A DNA stretch of 64,000 bases from Megaustenia siamemsis. Its lineage: Eukaryota > Mollusca > Gastropoda > Stylommatophora > Ariophantidae. The notes below the pieces were generated by a model. The model worked only from the letters and a program-made list of their open reading frames with translations, was not told the DNA's origin and did not search any database. Shown here piece by piece: positions 1 through 10,924 of this stretch; position 1 is the first letter of the stretch, and the number at the start of each line of letters is the position of its first letter. Location: contig JAVIAB010000160.1 in the NCBI GenBank assembly GCA_032433765.1, positions 21,026,115 to 21,090,114 on the forward strand, given 5' to 3'. A program made the translations under genes and the position numbers.

Positions 1-1480
1 AAAAATGACTGCTATGTTCATCACCAACACAATCCATTTTTATGTTTGGGTTAGTGGTAGGGTTACTTTCAATGACAGATTACAACCACCGAATATTACT
101 CAAGGGGACGCTACTCTACCGAAGTGGAATATTTTATGTCTTTAAAACAACAACTTTACTTAAATCTTTTTGCCTTTCAACATACTACCCAACCCATTCA
201 ACAAACCATTTGTCTGATTTGTATAATAATCGTTGTATATATCCCTCATTTGTTTCTGATCAGGCAGTAGCACATAATCTAACCCACGCTTATTACCATA
301 ATAAGACCAGCGATCCTGCCTGTTTGAAAGCCCCTTTCAACCAACACAATTTAAACTAACTTTTCCCACAAATTGGCAAGTGATGACGGACACAGTTGTA
401 CTTACTTGTCACGTGAAATACACATCCCACATCACCTTGTTACATTTGTACAGCCTCCAGGATTTCATCATCCAGAAATAAAATATGAAAGCACAGTTAA
501 TATCCTGAAATTAATATCCCGAAATTATCAATATCCTAGATTTCATGAAAAAAATACTGCCGATAATAGTATTCCATCTCGGGCGCTACCTCGCTGTATT
601 CAATGACTTCTCATAATGCAGTGATCAATCACGGGTCATATCCGAAATCTCAAGAGCTACTTCCATCAACGCAACCCCCATCATTCAGTCATCACTCGAC
701 TCATGAGAAGAAACCTAAGCAAGTCATGTCTGCCTCTCACTTGGCACGTCTTGTCAACTTCTAGCGCCGGTCCTACACTCTCTTTCCCCTCGCTCTGCTG
801 TCGTTCGTATCTCCCGTCTTCGCTCTCGATTGAGGTCTATGACAGGGTTTCAGTGGTTCTCAACGCTGTGTGTGTTTCGGGGCTGAAGTTGATCCAGTGC
901 TAAAGGGCGACGACACGAGTGGCAGCTCCTAGGCACAAGATGAACATGTGTCGGCCGACAAAAGCTTTCTTTGTTTTCCGGGTTCTGCTGGAGAATACTT
1001 TTCCTTTCATTTTCTAGCCAAATACGTATTTCTAGCCATTGAATTGTAACCTAACGATGTCTTAATTGATAACGCACATCCTCCTGTATCGTTTCTTTCT
1101 TTCGCTCTTCTACTCTTCCCCATCCTTCATTTCCTCTTCTCTTTTATACTATGTTTATCTTTCTCGTTCTTTTGCCGTTTCTTCCTCTGCTTGTCTTCTT
1201 CTCATCCCTCTCCTGCCCTTAAAAAATGTTTTCTTTTTCTTCTTCTACTTCATCTCACTATCCTCCTTCGTCTTCATCTCCTACTCCGTCTCCATTTTCT
1301 CTTTTTCATCTCCTCCTCTGTTCGTTCATTTTCTTCTCCTCTTTCCAGAACCTCATTTTCTTCTATTAGACATCACGCTACAAAACCAGCAGTTTCAGTT
1401 AAGAACGGAACTCACGTAAAACCTTTCATATATACATTACTACCTCACACCATCAAAACTCGAGGCAGAGCCGTCTCGAT
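1..1480. other. No gene recognised
   Basis: I see no coding region, RNA gene or recognisable mobile element here. Open frames are short and show no family motif. From about 1075 the + strand becomes strongly pyrimidine-rich and grades into the CT microsatellite that follows, which explains the low-complexity frames rich in Ser, Leu and Phe. Confidence 0.6.
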
Positions 1481-1489
1481 GGCATATCT

Positions 1490-1523
1490 CTATCTCTTAT
1501 TCTCTCTCTCTCTCTCTCTCTCT

Positions 1524-1573
<50 letters not shown>
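1490..1573. repeat. (CT)n microsatellite
   Basis: Dinucleotide CT tract interrupted once by TTATT, ending in a short CTAT run. It directly follows the pyrimidine-rich stretch. Confidence 0.95.
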
Positions 1574-1654
1574 TGTAGTGACAAGACTTGAAAGGTATGT
1601 CTAACTGGAGGGATTTGTTTTTATTAATTTCAAACTCTGTGTATATACAGTTCT

Positions 1655-2004
1655 CAGAAGAAGAAAAACATTGAGTTCCATGGACAGCTAAAACGACCAA
1701 CGAGAACATTCACAAAGAGGCCAACACAAAAAATTGAGTTCCTAAAGGCCATCATAAAGAAACAACCGACACTTTTTCAGAAGCATCATGATAAGACTAA
1801 TGTTGGAATACTTTGGTTACAACTGGCAAAATAGACGGAATAAGATAGCGGACAACAGCGAGAGAAGATACTAGATAGTTTGGTGTCATGGCATGGAAAA
1901 CAGTCAACAACAGAATTGATACGATACACTGTGGATATAAAATTGTGGAAGGACATGATTGCCTACGCCAACCGGTATGGCACATGATGATGATGATGAG
2001 AGTA
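1655..2004 (+). mobile_element. LINE-A 3' fragment
   Basis: 5'-truncated copy of the LINE family seen best at 57113-58021. It preserves the end of the reverse-transcriptase ORF, the stretch 'GTGTCATGGCATGGAAAACAG' and the family 3' end 'CCGGTATGGCACATGATGATG' in slightly mutated form, closing with a (GAT)n tail. It has multiple stops and frameshifts and no coding capacity. Confidence 0.85.
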
Positions 2005-2199
2005 TATATGAACCATCATATAACCGTTTGGAAGTTTGAAAATGTTCCCACCCCACCTCCTATTTTATTAATTCTGTATTTGCATGTGAGATGAAATGCC
2101 TTTTGTCGATGCTGGCAGCCATCTTACACACATATCACATCGCCAACATGCAGTCCAACACAGAAACCAAAATGAGATTGGTAAATGCGATGACCTTCT

Positions 2200-2540
2200 G
2201 ACCTTCTAGAAACAGTCTGAGAGATAAGATAAGAAATGAAGAACTGAGAAGAAAGCTAGGAATTGCCCCCGTCATAGAATATATAAGAAAACAACAGATA
2301 AAATAGTTTGCCCACGTGACAAGGCAGAAAGATCAAAACACAACACAACGAGCCTTCAGCAAACGTTGTGAGAACACCAGACCCAAGGGTCGACCACGAA
2401 AAAGATGGATCGATGGAATATTAGAAGCACTAGGAAACATAACAGCAGCAGAGGCGAACAGAAGAGCAAACTACCGCAAATTATATCTCGCCCTCGACGC
2501 TGAAAGGCAAATGAGGAAGGAAAAAAGAAGAAGAAGATGA
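2200..2540 (+). mobile_element. LINE-B 3' fragment
   Basis: 5'-truncated LINE-B. The decoded C-terminus reads 'PKGRPRKRWIDGILEALG', the basic segment found after the RT in this LINE type, and the copy ends in a (GAA)n tail. It matches 21751-22443 closely. An in-frame TAG follows 'QQIK'. Non-functional. Confidence 0.85.
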
Positions 2541-2867
2541 CCTTCTTATCACAATCAACATATACAAAAATAGCAAATATTTTATACCTTCGGCTGTTAA
2601 TGTCTAAGTTTAGCATTGGTAGCAGAGTGTTGCAATAATACTCTATTATATTATGCTTTCTTTATATGTCATACTATATTATTTTATTTTTTTATATTTG
2701 GAGTAAACTGTCCAGTCAATTTGCTTTGCACCACCGGTTGTTGATTTCACTAGCGCTTTCTCGTGCTCACTAATGATGTGTTTGTCTTTTCTTGTTTCTC
2801 TGACCTTTTTAGTTCTTGTAATGATGTGAGTTCTAATCATGATTTCTACCTTATCTAATAACATTTT

Positions 2868-3222
2868 CTTCCTCTTCTTCTTCTTCCTCTTCTTCTTCTC
2901 CTTTTCTTCTTCTTCTTATTCCTTCCTTCCTTCCTCATCTGCCTTTCAGCGTCGAGGGAAGATATATTTTGTGGTATTTTGCTTTTCTTTTCGCCTCTGT
3001 TGCTGTTATGTTTCCTAGTGCTTGTAATATTCCGTCGATCCATCTTTCTACCAGGTCAACCCTCGGGTCTGCTGTTCTCGCAACGTTTGTTGAGGACTCG
3101 TTGTGTGTTGTGTTTTGATCACTCTGCCTTGTCGGGTGGCCAAAGCACTTTATCTGTTGTCTCTTTATATATTATATGGTTTGGGCTATTCCCAGTTTTT
3201 TTTTTTTTCAGTTCTTCGATAT
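2868..3222 (-). mobile_element. LINE-B 3' fragment, antisense
   Basis: Reverse complement of the LINE-B 3' end. The (TTC)n tract at 2868-2925 is the (GAA)n tail, followed inward by the 'SLDAERQMRKE' C-terminal codons and the 'KKQQIKW' region near 3150. It is 5'-truncated at about 3222. Together with 2200-2540 it makes an inverted pair about 330 bp apart. Confidence 0.8.
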
Positions 3223-3581
3223 TTTGTATTTTCAGCATTTTATTGATTTCAACATTTGCTATATATGTTCACATTCTAAAATATTGTTTTAGGTTTTTTA
3301 TTTCTAATCTTGCTATGACATCTAATATGAAATCAAATGTTTCTTTGTTTATATTTGGAAGACCGTCTAAGACTCTTCTATTATCAAAATGTGCTCTCTA
3401 GTAAAAACAAGTTTAGAACCACTGGCTTAAAACACTTCCCATTTGTGGACACACCAGCGTTCACTGATCATCACACACACACACACGCGCTCACAACAGT
3501 CCTAAAAATACCTGGGTTTTCCTGGAGTTATCGGGAGTGAGCGAATATCACGTCGACGATCATTAAACTTTGAGTGGCGTG

Positions 3582-3687
3582 AACAGCAGTGACAGCGTGG
3601 GGCGGCAGGCAGTCACCCAACACCGTACAACAGCAGTGACAGCGTGGGGCGGCAGGCAGTCACCCAACACCGTACAACAGCAGTGAC
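3582..3687. repeat. 47-bp tandem duplication
   Basis: A GC-rich 47-bp unit beginning AACAGCAGTGACAGCG occurs at 3582 and 3629, with a partial third copy at 3676. The copies look identical, so the duplication is recent. Confidence 0.95.
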
Positions 3688-4050
3688 TAAATAAAGCCAC
3701 CGCTCGCGATTTTCCTTCATCTTCGTGTGTAATCAAACTAAGCCTTTGTTATTGCTGTTGCCACTCATTAATCTATTCAAATATTGCTACTTGCTTTTGG
3801 CCTCGTCGTTTATTCTCCCTTTCATTCATTTAAACCCATAAACGTTCCATCATTACATTTCGTGCCAATATTGACAGAAACAGACCAGGTTGATTGTTTT
3901 ATCTTGTCAATCATTTGGTCATCAACATCATGCGTAGTGTCAAGGTACATGTGGCACCCAGTAATTTGCTAAAAAAAATTATGAAATGACAGTGCCAGAC
4001 TTTCATGATAAGCACTAGGATATTGTCCCCGCCAGAGCAAAAATAAGGCT
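3688..4050. other. No gene recognised
   Basis: Unique-looking AT-rich sequence with no family motif. I see nothing that supports a gene. Confidence 0.5.
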
Positions 4051-4057
4051 AATTTAT

Positions 4058-4417
4058 AATATTAGGAAGAATCAATCATCATTTTAGGGCCATGTAATGA
4101 GAAGGGAACAGCTGGAATATATTGTAACAACTTGGACAATTAAGGGATGAAGAAATAGATGGAGGCAAAGAGAAAAGATACCAGACAGCTTGAGAGAATG
4201 GCTTGGCAGAAGCACAACAACCATCATAATCAAGTACCAAGACTGCTGGAGTAGGTGATCATGTCTCTCCACAACTTTCAATCTCTAGATAGTTATTTTT
4301 CATTTCTGTTGTATAGGTCAACAACAAAAATGACAAATAGCTGTCGAAACCAAGATTTGTGGAGAGGCATGATCACCAACGCCAGCAGGCTTGGGACGTG
4401 ATGATGATTAAAAGAAA
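4058..4417 (+). mobile_element. LINE-C 3' fragment with nested antisense tail
   Basis: Truncated LINE-C ending in GATGATGATGATT. The sense copy runs to 'GCTTGGCAGAAG' (about 4212) and resumes at 'GTCAACAACAAAAATG' (about 4317). Between them lies roughly 95 bp of the same family's 3' end in reverse orientation, starting from its CATCAT tail. A short repeat resembling CAACAAC flanks the insert. The result is an imperfect fold-back. Confidence 0.8.
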
Positions 4418-4624
4418 TATATGTCAGGTTTTCTTAGTCGTCGCTACCGACATCTCTGAACCTCAGCCGACAAGTAGTGTCGGTTATGGTCTCCACTCCG
4501 TGACGGCAGACAAGGGATCGCAGTAGCAGAGTCAATGACTGCGAACTCCGACTAGTCCAGTCACTGCCAAGAAGGAAAGGAATGGCAAACTACCTTCTTA
4601 TATTGCCGAGAGCAACCATGTAAG

Positions 4625-4870
4625 TCAACACAAAAAGAGTTTCTAAAAAGTATCAGAAGGAAACAATAAACATTTTCCTGGCACATCGTGAGAAGAGGAA
4701 AGTTAGAATTGTTGGTTACAACTGACAAAAGTAAGAGAGACGATACTAGATACCCGGACATAGTGGCGCGGTAAATTGTCAACAGAATTGATACGATACA
4801 CTGTGAACAGAGAAATGGGGATGGGCATGGTCGTCTAGGGGAGAGCGGTATGGCACTTGATGATGATGAC
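4625..4870 (+). mobile_element. LINE-A 3' fragment
   Basis: Strongly decayed LINE-A tail. The motifs 'CACATCGTGAGAAGAGGAAAG', 'GATACTAGATA' and the terminal 'GCGGTATGGCACTTGATGATG' with a (GAT)n end are still readable. Confidence 0.8.
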
Positions 4871-5009
4871 ATCAAAAACAAAAAGAACTAAACTTGTTTC
4901 TTAATAGTTGCATTTCCCATCGTCTTCAGATGTAACAGTACTCTGGGGCGACCTGTAGTTGTTTAGTCACCGTCAACAGATGGCGAAGGGTGTGCGTACT
5001 ATTGACTCA

Positions 5010-5285
5010 AGTAGGGGAGACTGGTTGGTCTCAAGGCAAGACGCCGGCCTGAAGACAGAGAGGTTGTGAGTTCAAATCCCGGCTACACCAGTTGGTTTCA
5101 GCAGCGACGCCCGGCATGAAACGTCAATTACTCATCGACGGAAAAATATGAGCACCTCCGAAGTCGGAGTTATCTGCTTGTGCGGTGAGGGACCCCTGTG
5201 TACACGGCTGCCAGGGAAAAACGGATTAACACGCAAAATTCAGTTCCTAGTCTCTAGGGACTTCGTCAGAGGTAAAAAGCGGGCG
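5010..5285 (+). mobile_element. SINE-3, tRNA-derived
   Basis: The head resembles a tRNA gene, with a box-B-like stretch 'GAGTTCAAATCCCGGC'. The body (from 'GCCCGGCATGAAACGTCAAT' to 'GTCTCTAGGGACTTCGTCAG') recurs at 10060-10258 and its end recurs at 44757-44795. An AT repeat follows. A SINE fits the dispersed copies better than a tRNA gene; the tRNA of origin is not determined. Confidence 0.7.
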
Positions 5286-5290
5286 AACGC

Positions 5291-5319
5291 AAAAAAATAG
5301 ATATATATATATATATATC
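5291..5319. repeat. (AT)n microsatellite
   Basis: AT dinucleotide tract just after the SINE-3 body, possibly its tail. Confidence 0.85.
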
Positions 5320-5463
5320 CATGGGAGCGTTTATTTTTGTAAATTTTGAGGCTGCAATATTTGATCCACTCATGTCGGAGGCATCGTTTCTGGACCTGAT
5401 GAAACACTGACTGTGAGTCTGTAACGATAAATGGCTCATTCACTTGCGCTTTTGAAACCCAGT

Positions 5464-6320
5464 TGGGGTTAACATTAACAGGTTAGTATGAAAACCACAG
5501 ATAATAAAGATAATCAATAACCTGAGATATGTTGATGATACTGTACTACTAGCGGAAAATCCTAAAGATCAACAACAATTACTTAATGAAATAAACATGA
5601 CAAGCAAAAAATATGGATTAGATATGAATATCAAAAAGACTAAAACTATGATCATAAACAAAGAAAATACTCAAAACCTACAAGTGGATATCAAAATTGA
5701 AGGAATAGACGTGGAGACAGTTCAGAACTACAACTACCTTGGCCATACTATAACCAGTGATGAAAAATGTACAACTGAAATAAAAAAAAAAGAAAAAAGA
5801 ATAGGAATAGCAATTTTAATGTCATGAAAAAAATACTAACATCAAAACAAATAACACCAGGGCTAAAACTAAGAATAGCAAAATGTTACATCTCCTCCAT
5901 ATTCCTATATGGTGCAGAGACATGGACGTTAGACAAAAAACACAGAACAGAAAATTGAAGCCTTTGAAATGTGGATTTATAGAAGAATAGGTAGAATTGG
6001 ATGGAAAGAAAAGAAAACAAAGGATGAAGTTTTAAACAACTAAAAATGAAATGAGAACTACTAAACACAATTCAAACATGGCAAATTCGATTTTTGGGCC
6101 ATGTTAAAAGACACAACAACCTAGTAAAAGTAGTCTTGGAAGGTAAAATACAAGATAAAAGAGGCAGATGCAGACCAAGACTTATATGGACGAGTAACAT
6201 CGAAAGATGGACAAGTCAGCCTATGACAACCTGCACCATCAAAGCAAGAGACAGAGCAGAATCGCGCTCCATGGTAGCCAACCTTCGTTACGGAGATTTG
6301 CACTCGATGATGATGATGAC
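5464..6320 (+). mobile_element. LINE-D fragment (RT palm to 3' end)
   Basis: 5'-truncated LINE-D starting just before the RT active-site box, which reads YVDD instead of the family's YADD. It continues through 'KKYGLDMNIKKTKTMIINKEN', the 'YNYLGHTITSD' box, and the C-terminal 'GRCRPRLIWTSNIERW' segment, ending 'GGAGATTTGCACTCGATGATG'. A run of A at 5780-5800 and later indels break the frame. It aligns with 41240-42057. Confidence 0.9.
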
Positions 6321-7130
6321 GAAACACAATTACTCCATAGAAAAAAGAATTCGCTTCAGCTATAAATGTTGAAACTATATATGCTACTAATATAAGTGTT
6401 AATTATACTAGAAAAGTGTTATTCTAGCTACTAATGATGGTGCTCATTTTTCTGAAAATGATAGTGTTGTCTTTAACAAAAACGTTGCTTTTCTTCAAAT
6501 AATTTCAGTGACGATAATAGTCATTACTTTTAAAACAGATCATTTCAAACTACAGTATCGTTTAAATGTAGATCTAATTATAGCCCAAGCCGTCTTTACT
6601 GAACCAACTGTAAAGTGACAATATTTATCCTTCGTTAACAGCCACTTAGTTGTCAGTCTAAACTAACAAATGATTTTCCATAATTTTAGCTTTCTTGTCT
6701 GAAATTCAACAAACCCTCGCTCGGTCATCTTGTCCTGGCACATATGCAACTGTTCTCGTGGCACAGACATTAGTTTTAAAATATTATCTCCTGGAAAAAG
6801 AACGGTTTTCATCCTCTCCGAACGTTAACAATTTAAGTGTTCCGGCATGTCTAACATGTTGTAAATAAGTGGCGTCATTTCTAGGCTTGGTAATCCCTGA
6901 AAAGAATTTGTTATGGGGCTATGTGGGTTATTACAGCAGGTTTGAATATAAGATTTTGTACACTTTAATTAATAACATTTTATACATATTAATTTATAAT
7001 AACATTTCGTATATAATTATCAGAAGATGCAATGTGTTTTAAGTTCACAATTACTAACTCGTTCTTAAATGTTATGTAGAGCCAACCTTAACGAGTGGAT
7101 GTAAATCACGGACAATAGGACAAAAGGCAA
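6321..7130. other. No gene recognised
   Basis: About 800 bp of AT-rich sequence with no ORF of interest, tandem repeat or recognised element. Confidence 0.6.
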
Positions 7131-7134
7131 GAAA

Positions 7135-7500
7135 ATCACTGGGGGCTGTAGAAATGTGGTTTTACAGAAGAATGTTGAGAATATCATGGAGAGCTAAGAA
7201 GAGTTATGAAAACATTCTGAAAGAGGCCAAAGCAAGGAGAGAGCTAATTTCCAATATTAAGAAGAAACAATCATCATTTTTTGGCCATGTAATGAGAGAA
7301 TAGCTAATATACATTGTAACAACTGGAAAAATCGAGGGAAGCAAAGAGAAAATATACCAGACAGATTAAGAGAATGACTTGGCAGAAGGTCACCAACGGA
7401 AATGATAAATAACTGTTGAGATAAAAAAATTGTGGAGAGACATGATCACCAACGCCAGCAGGCTTGGTACTTGATAATGATGATGATGATGATAATGATG
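7135..7500 (+). mobile_element. LINE-C 3' fragment
   Basis: Matches the 3' third of the LINE-C at 14644-17849: 'GTAGAAATGTGGTTTTACAG', 'TTGGCCATGTAATGAGA' and the 3' end 'AACGCCAGCAGGCTTGGTAC' followed by (GAT)n. 5'-truncated and non-coding. Confidence 0.85.
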
Positions 7501-8100
7501 ATGATTACTAACTGACATGTTTTTAAAGTTAAAGGTGTCAGTAATGAGCGTCTGATTTCTTCTCACTTTAAGGCGAAAATATTGTGAGATCAACAGTAAA
7601 CAAAAAAAAAAGGAATTGAAGTCAACAGTCACACCATAAGCAGTTTGTGATATATAATATAGCAAGAAATTATAAACATAATAATAAAAGAAAGCAACAA
7701 GAAAGGTCTCAGTTCTGAATAGTAAGAAAACAGAAGTAATGGTCATATCGAAGAAACAATCATCAATATCATGCAACATAAAATAAACTGGACAAATCTG
7801 AAACCAGTGCACGCTTCAATTACTTGGGCAAAATAATATCAGATAGAAGATGCACCACAGAAATAAAAAATGCAGAATAGCTCAGGCCAAAATAGCATTT
7901 CAAAAAAAGAAAAATGTCTTGTGCAACAAGTCTATGTCAATAGAAGTGAGAAAGAGAGTTATAAGATGTTATATAGAGACAATTCTGACCTATGGAAGCG
8001 AATTATGGGCAATAGACAAACAAATAAAATTCGATTAGAGGCGACAGAGGTGGAATTTCTCAGAAGAATGTTGAAAGTTCCCTTGTCGGCTAAAAAGACC

Positions 8101-8256
8101 AATGAGGAAATTCTCAAAGAGGTCAACATAATGAAGGACCTCCTAAAAGGCCAATGAGGAAATTCTCAAAGAGGTCAACATAATGAAGGACCTCCTAAAA
8201 GGCCAATGAGGAAATTCTCAAAGAGGTCAACATAATGAAGGACCTCCTAAAAACAT
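8101..8256 (+). repeat. 52-bp triplication inside LINE-A
   Basis: A 52-bp unit starting AATGAGGAAATTCTCAAAG occurs at 8101, 8153 and 8205. Other LINE-A copies carry it once, so it arose by local tandem duplication in this copy. Confidence 0.95.
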
Positions 8257-8442
8257 AAGAAGGAAACAATGGATATTTTCGGACACATTATTGGAAGAAA
8301 AAAAAATGGGACTACTTGGTTCCTACTAGTAAAATACAGGGAAAGAGAGATCGTGGATGACAAAGAGAGAAGATACTAGATAGCTTAATGTCATGGCATG
8401 GAAAACAGTCAACAGCAGAATTAATACAATGCAATGTGGACA

Positions 8443-8731
8443 CAAAACGATGCAGGAAAACACAAATGAACTATCATCAATGGCCAGCAAAATAGGGCTT
8501 GAGATCAATCAAGAAAATTTTTCTAAGGGCAGAATCCCCCTACAGAAAAGATCATCTGCTGCCTTGCAGGAAGATTGGGGACAATCAAAGGCTAAGGAAA
8601 ACAAACCTGAACAAAATGCTGGCTGAAATCGGATGCACTGGGCCACTGGCGCAGAACACAGTGCAACATTTTAACAGGTACAGCTGTCTTCGTGCGAGAG
8701 TCTGGAGTCCTACTCTGATTTAGTCCTGATA

Positions 8732-8780
<49 letters not shown>

Positions 8781-9490
8781 CAAGAAAAGACTAAAGTCAT
8801 GAAACGTTTCATTCCAACAGATGAGAGAATACACTTGGACAAAACCAGTGGAAGAGATTGATCACTGAGTCTATTTTGGAAGTCACATTGATCGGGAAGG
8901 TGATACAAGTAAAGAAATTAGAATCAGAATAGCTAAAACAGCAATGTATTTCAGAATCCTTGAAAAGTTTTGGAAATCAAAACTCATCAGCACAAAAACA
9001 AAACATATACTATTCATATCAAACGTATTATCGAAACTTACATATGTATGCGAGAGCTGGAAAACAACACGAGACATAGAAACATAAGTTCAACTCATTT
9101 GAAAATAAATGACTAAAGGAAAATACTTGGTATAGCGCGGAACCAATTCAAAATAAATGAGGAAATTAGAAAAATCGCTAATCAACCGTTAATTTCATAA
9201 GTAATCAAGAAAAAAACGATGGACATATGTTGGACATGTGATGAGAAGAGATAATAACCGAATACCAAAGCAAGCCCTCAAGTGCGAAACAACAGGTACG
9301 AGGAAAAGAGGACGTCCCAGAGAAACACTGAAACGAACATTGACCAGAGAGGCAAAGGCAGCAGGAATCGGTTCCCTGAATGAGATTGAAATGCTTGCAC
9401 AGAACAGAGACAAATGGCGAGATTTGATATCTTGGTCTATGCCCTATGGTCCGGCCACGGCTGGAAAGGTCGTTAGATAGATAGATAGAC
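8443..9490 (+). mobile_element. LINE-F fragment inserted in LINE-A
   Basis: A 5'-truncated LINE-F. Its RT coding starts with 'NELSSMASKIGLEINQE', is interrupted at 8518-8778 by another element, and resumes with 'KTKVMKRF'. The C-terminus ('WTYVGHVMRRDNNRIPKQAL', then 'KRGRPRETLKRTL') is the typical tail of endonuclease-RT LINEs. It ends in (GATA)n. The whole segment is bracketed by TGTGGACA. Several stops lie between 8860 and 9210, so it is a pseudogene. Confidence 0.85.
8518..8778 (+). mobile_element. LINE-E1-derived 5'UTR/3'-end chimera with (GA)n tail
   Basis: Bases 8525-8680 match the 5' untranslated region of LINE-E1 (45563-45718). Bases 8695-8735 match the LINE-E1 3' terminus ('GAGAGTCTGGAGTCCTACTC'; compare 37893-37933). 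The whole coding region is absent. The element ends in a (GA)n tract (8734-8778) and is flanked by a 10-bp target-site duplication ATCAAGAAAA (8508-8517 and 8779-8788). This is a discrete, retrotransposed non-autonomous element, SINE-like in size. Confidence 0.8.
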
Positions 9491-9559
9491 TGTGGACAGG
9501 GAATGGTGTCAATACATGCTCGCCTATGCAAACCGGTATGGCACAGGATGATGATTATA

Positions 9560-10059
9560 TCAGTGACTTTGTTAACGTTCTTTATTGTCGCTATATATGA
9601 AGCTGTCGTTAAAAGGCGCATGACCACTAACTGCCTCGTCTGTCTATGGTCAATGGAAAGAAACGCGACAAATGTATATTATTATACGGATTCATATTAC
9701 ATTCTTCAGAACTGGAGTCGTCAGTCGCTGGACGCTGTAGGACTTGTTGAGGAGGGGAACCTGAGCACATATGGACATATTCTTAGTGTAATAATTATGA
9801 ACAGCGAATAACTCAATAACTCAATTACATTCTTCTTCCATTTCAACCGCCTTTAGAGCATATGTCTTCAACACCACTTTCTAAGCCGTGTCGTTTCATG
9901 CCATTCTTTTAATCAAACTATATTTTAGTCTTTCTCGCTGTCCCCTCCCCTGGGAATTCCAAAAAAGGACATGTCGTGTAATATTCTCATTTGGTTTCCG
10001 CAGTGTGGTTCTGCTCAGCGCCATCGTCTTCGTTGTATATTTCACTGGTATTTGACTGG
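9560..10059. other. No gene recognised
   Basis: Unique-looking sequence between LINE-A and SINE-3. A 102-codon open frame at 9503-9811 starts inside the LINE-A tail and shows no motif. Confidence 0.5.
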
Positions 10060-10258
10060 TACAACCACCCCTGGTCTCAGCAGCGAGGCCCGGCATGAAA
10101 CGTCAATTACTCATCGACGGAAAAAAATATTAGTACCTCCGAAGTCGGAGTTATCTGCCTGTGCGGTGAGGGACCCCTGTGCACACGTCTGCCAGGGAAA
10201 AATTGATTAACAAGCAAAATTCAGTTCCTAGTCTCTAGGGACTTCGTCAGAGGTGAAA
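10060..10258 (+). mobile_element. SINE-3, partial (body only)
   Basis: Nearly identical to 5089-5275 but lacks the tRNA-like head. It starts at 'TCTCAGCAGCGAGGCCCGGC' and ends at 'GGGACTTCGTCAGAGG'. The near-identity suggests the family was active fairly recently. Confidence 0.8.
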
Positions 10259-10390
10259 GCTGACGAACGAAAACAAAAACACAAAAAGAAAAGAAAAATA
10301 TAGATCAGTGAATCATTTCAGATGATGATGTTTGTTTACAACACTAGGGAAACAAATCACAAATAATGAACAACAGAAAAAAAAATATGG

Positions 10391-10490
10391 TCCGAAGCAG
10401 GATCGAACCCGTACTCCTTGGCACAGTACCTTGTTATCAGAAGCCTAACGCTAGAGCACACGAGATCTGAAAACTGTCAGCGAAATCTCA
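10391..10490 (-). mobile_element. tRNA-like SINE head
   Basis: On the minus strand a perfect box B (GGGTTCGATCC, complement near 10405) follows a weak box-A-like segment about 50 bases upstream. The spacing resembles a tRNA-derived SINE head, but there is no second copy in the window. A tRNA pseudogene is the alternative. Confidence 0.4.
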
Positions 10491-10559
10491 TAGCTTTCGT
10501 CAGGACCGGTGAAGCAGAACTATCGAGATCCTACTCCACAAATATCGCGATGCCGCTAG

Positions 10560-10920
10560 AAACAGACTAATCAGTTCTAGTCTGACCTTGTGATCAGCGA
10601 TTGGGATGAAGGCAACCTGGGACTCAAAATTACCGTGCTGAAGTCGAACGTGTCGGCCCGAAAGGTGCAAATATCACAGTTTTACTGCAAACCATACAAC
10701 GTACGTACGTTCACTTATCTCCCCTTTAAATGGCGGATGACGAAGAAGTGTAATTATTCTTTTAGTCTTCGAATGAATGCAAGCAATGCAAAAGGCATAT
10801 TATAATAATCTAGATAATTCATATTTAAATATGTATTTAAAGTTTATAATGTCTATTATTTTATGTATTATAATATTATTAATTATTTTGATATTTGATT
10901 TTTTTAAATATGTTATCTTT
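10560..10920. other. No gene recognised
   Basis: Mixed sequence that becomes very AT-rich at 10800-10920. No supported feature. Confidence 0.5.
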
Positions 10921-10924
10921 TAAT

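Larger units (their letters stand above)
7540..9557 (+). mobile_element. LINE-A copy split by a later insertion
   Basis: LINE-A from the RT region to the 3' tail. The first part is 7540-8442 and the last is 9491-9557 ('AAACCGGTATGGCACAGGATG' then GAT repeats). The two parts are joined by an 8-bp direct repeat TGTGGACA (8435-8442 and 9491-9498), the expected target-site duplication of the 1-kb LINE-F insertion between them. Coding sequence is fragmented; the active-site region is deleted around 7640-7690. Confidence 0.85.

Noticed and set aside
1066..1604. Two overlapping Ser/Leu/Phe-rich frames
   Set aside because: They arise from pyrimidine-rich DNA leading into the CT repeat.
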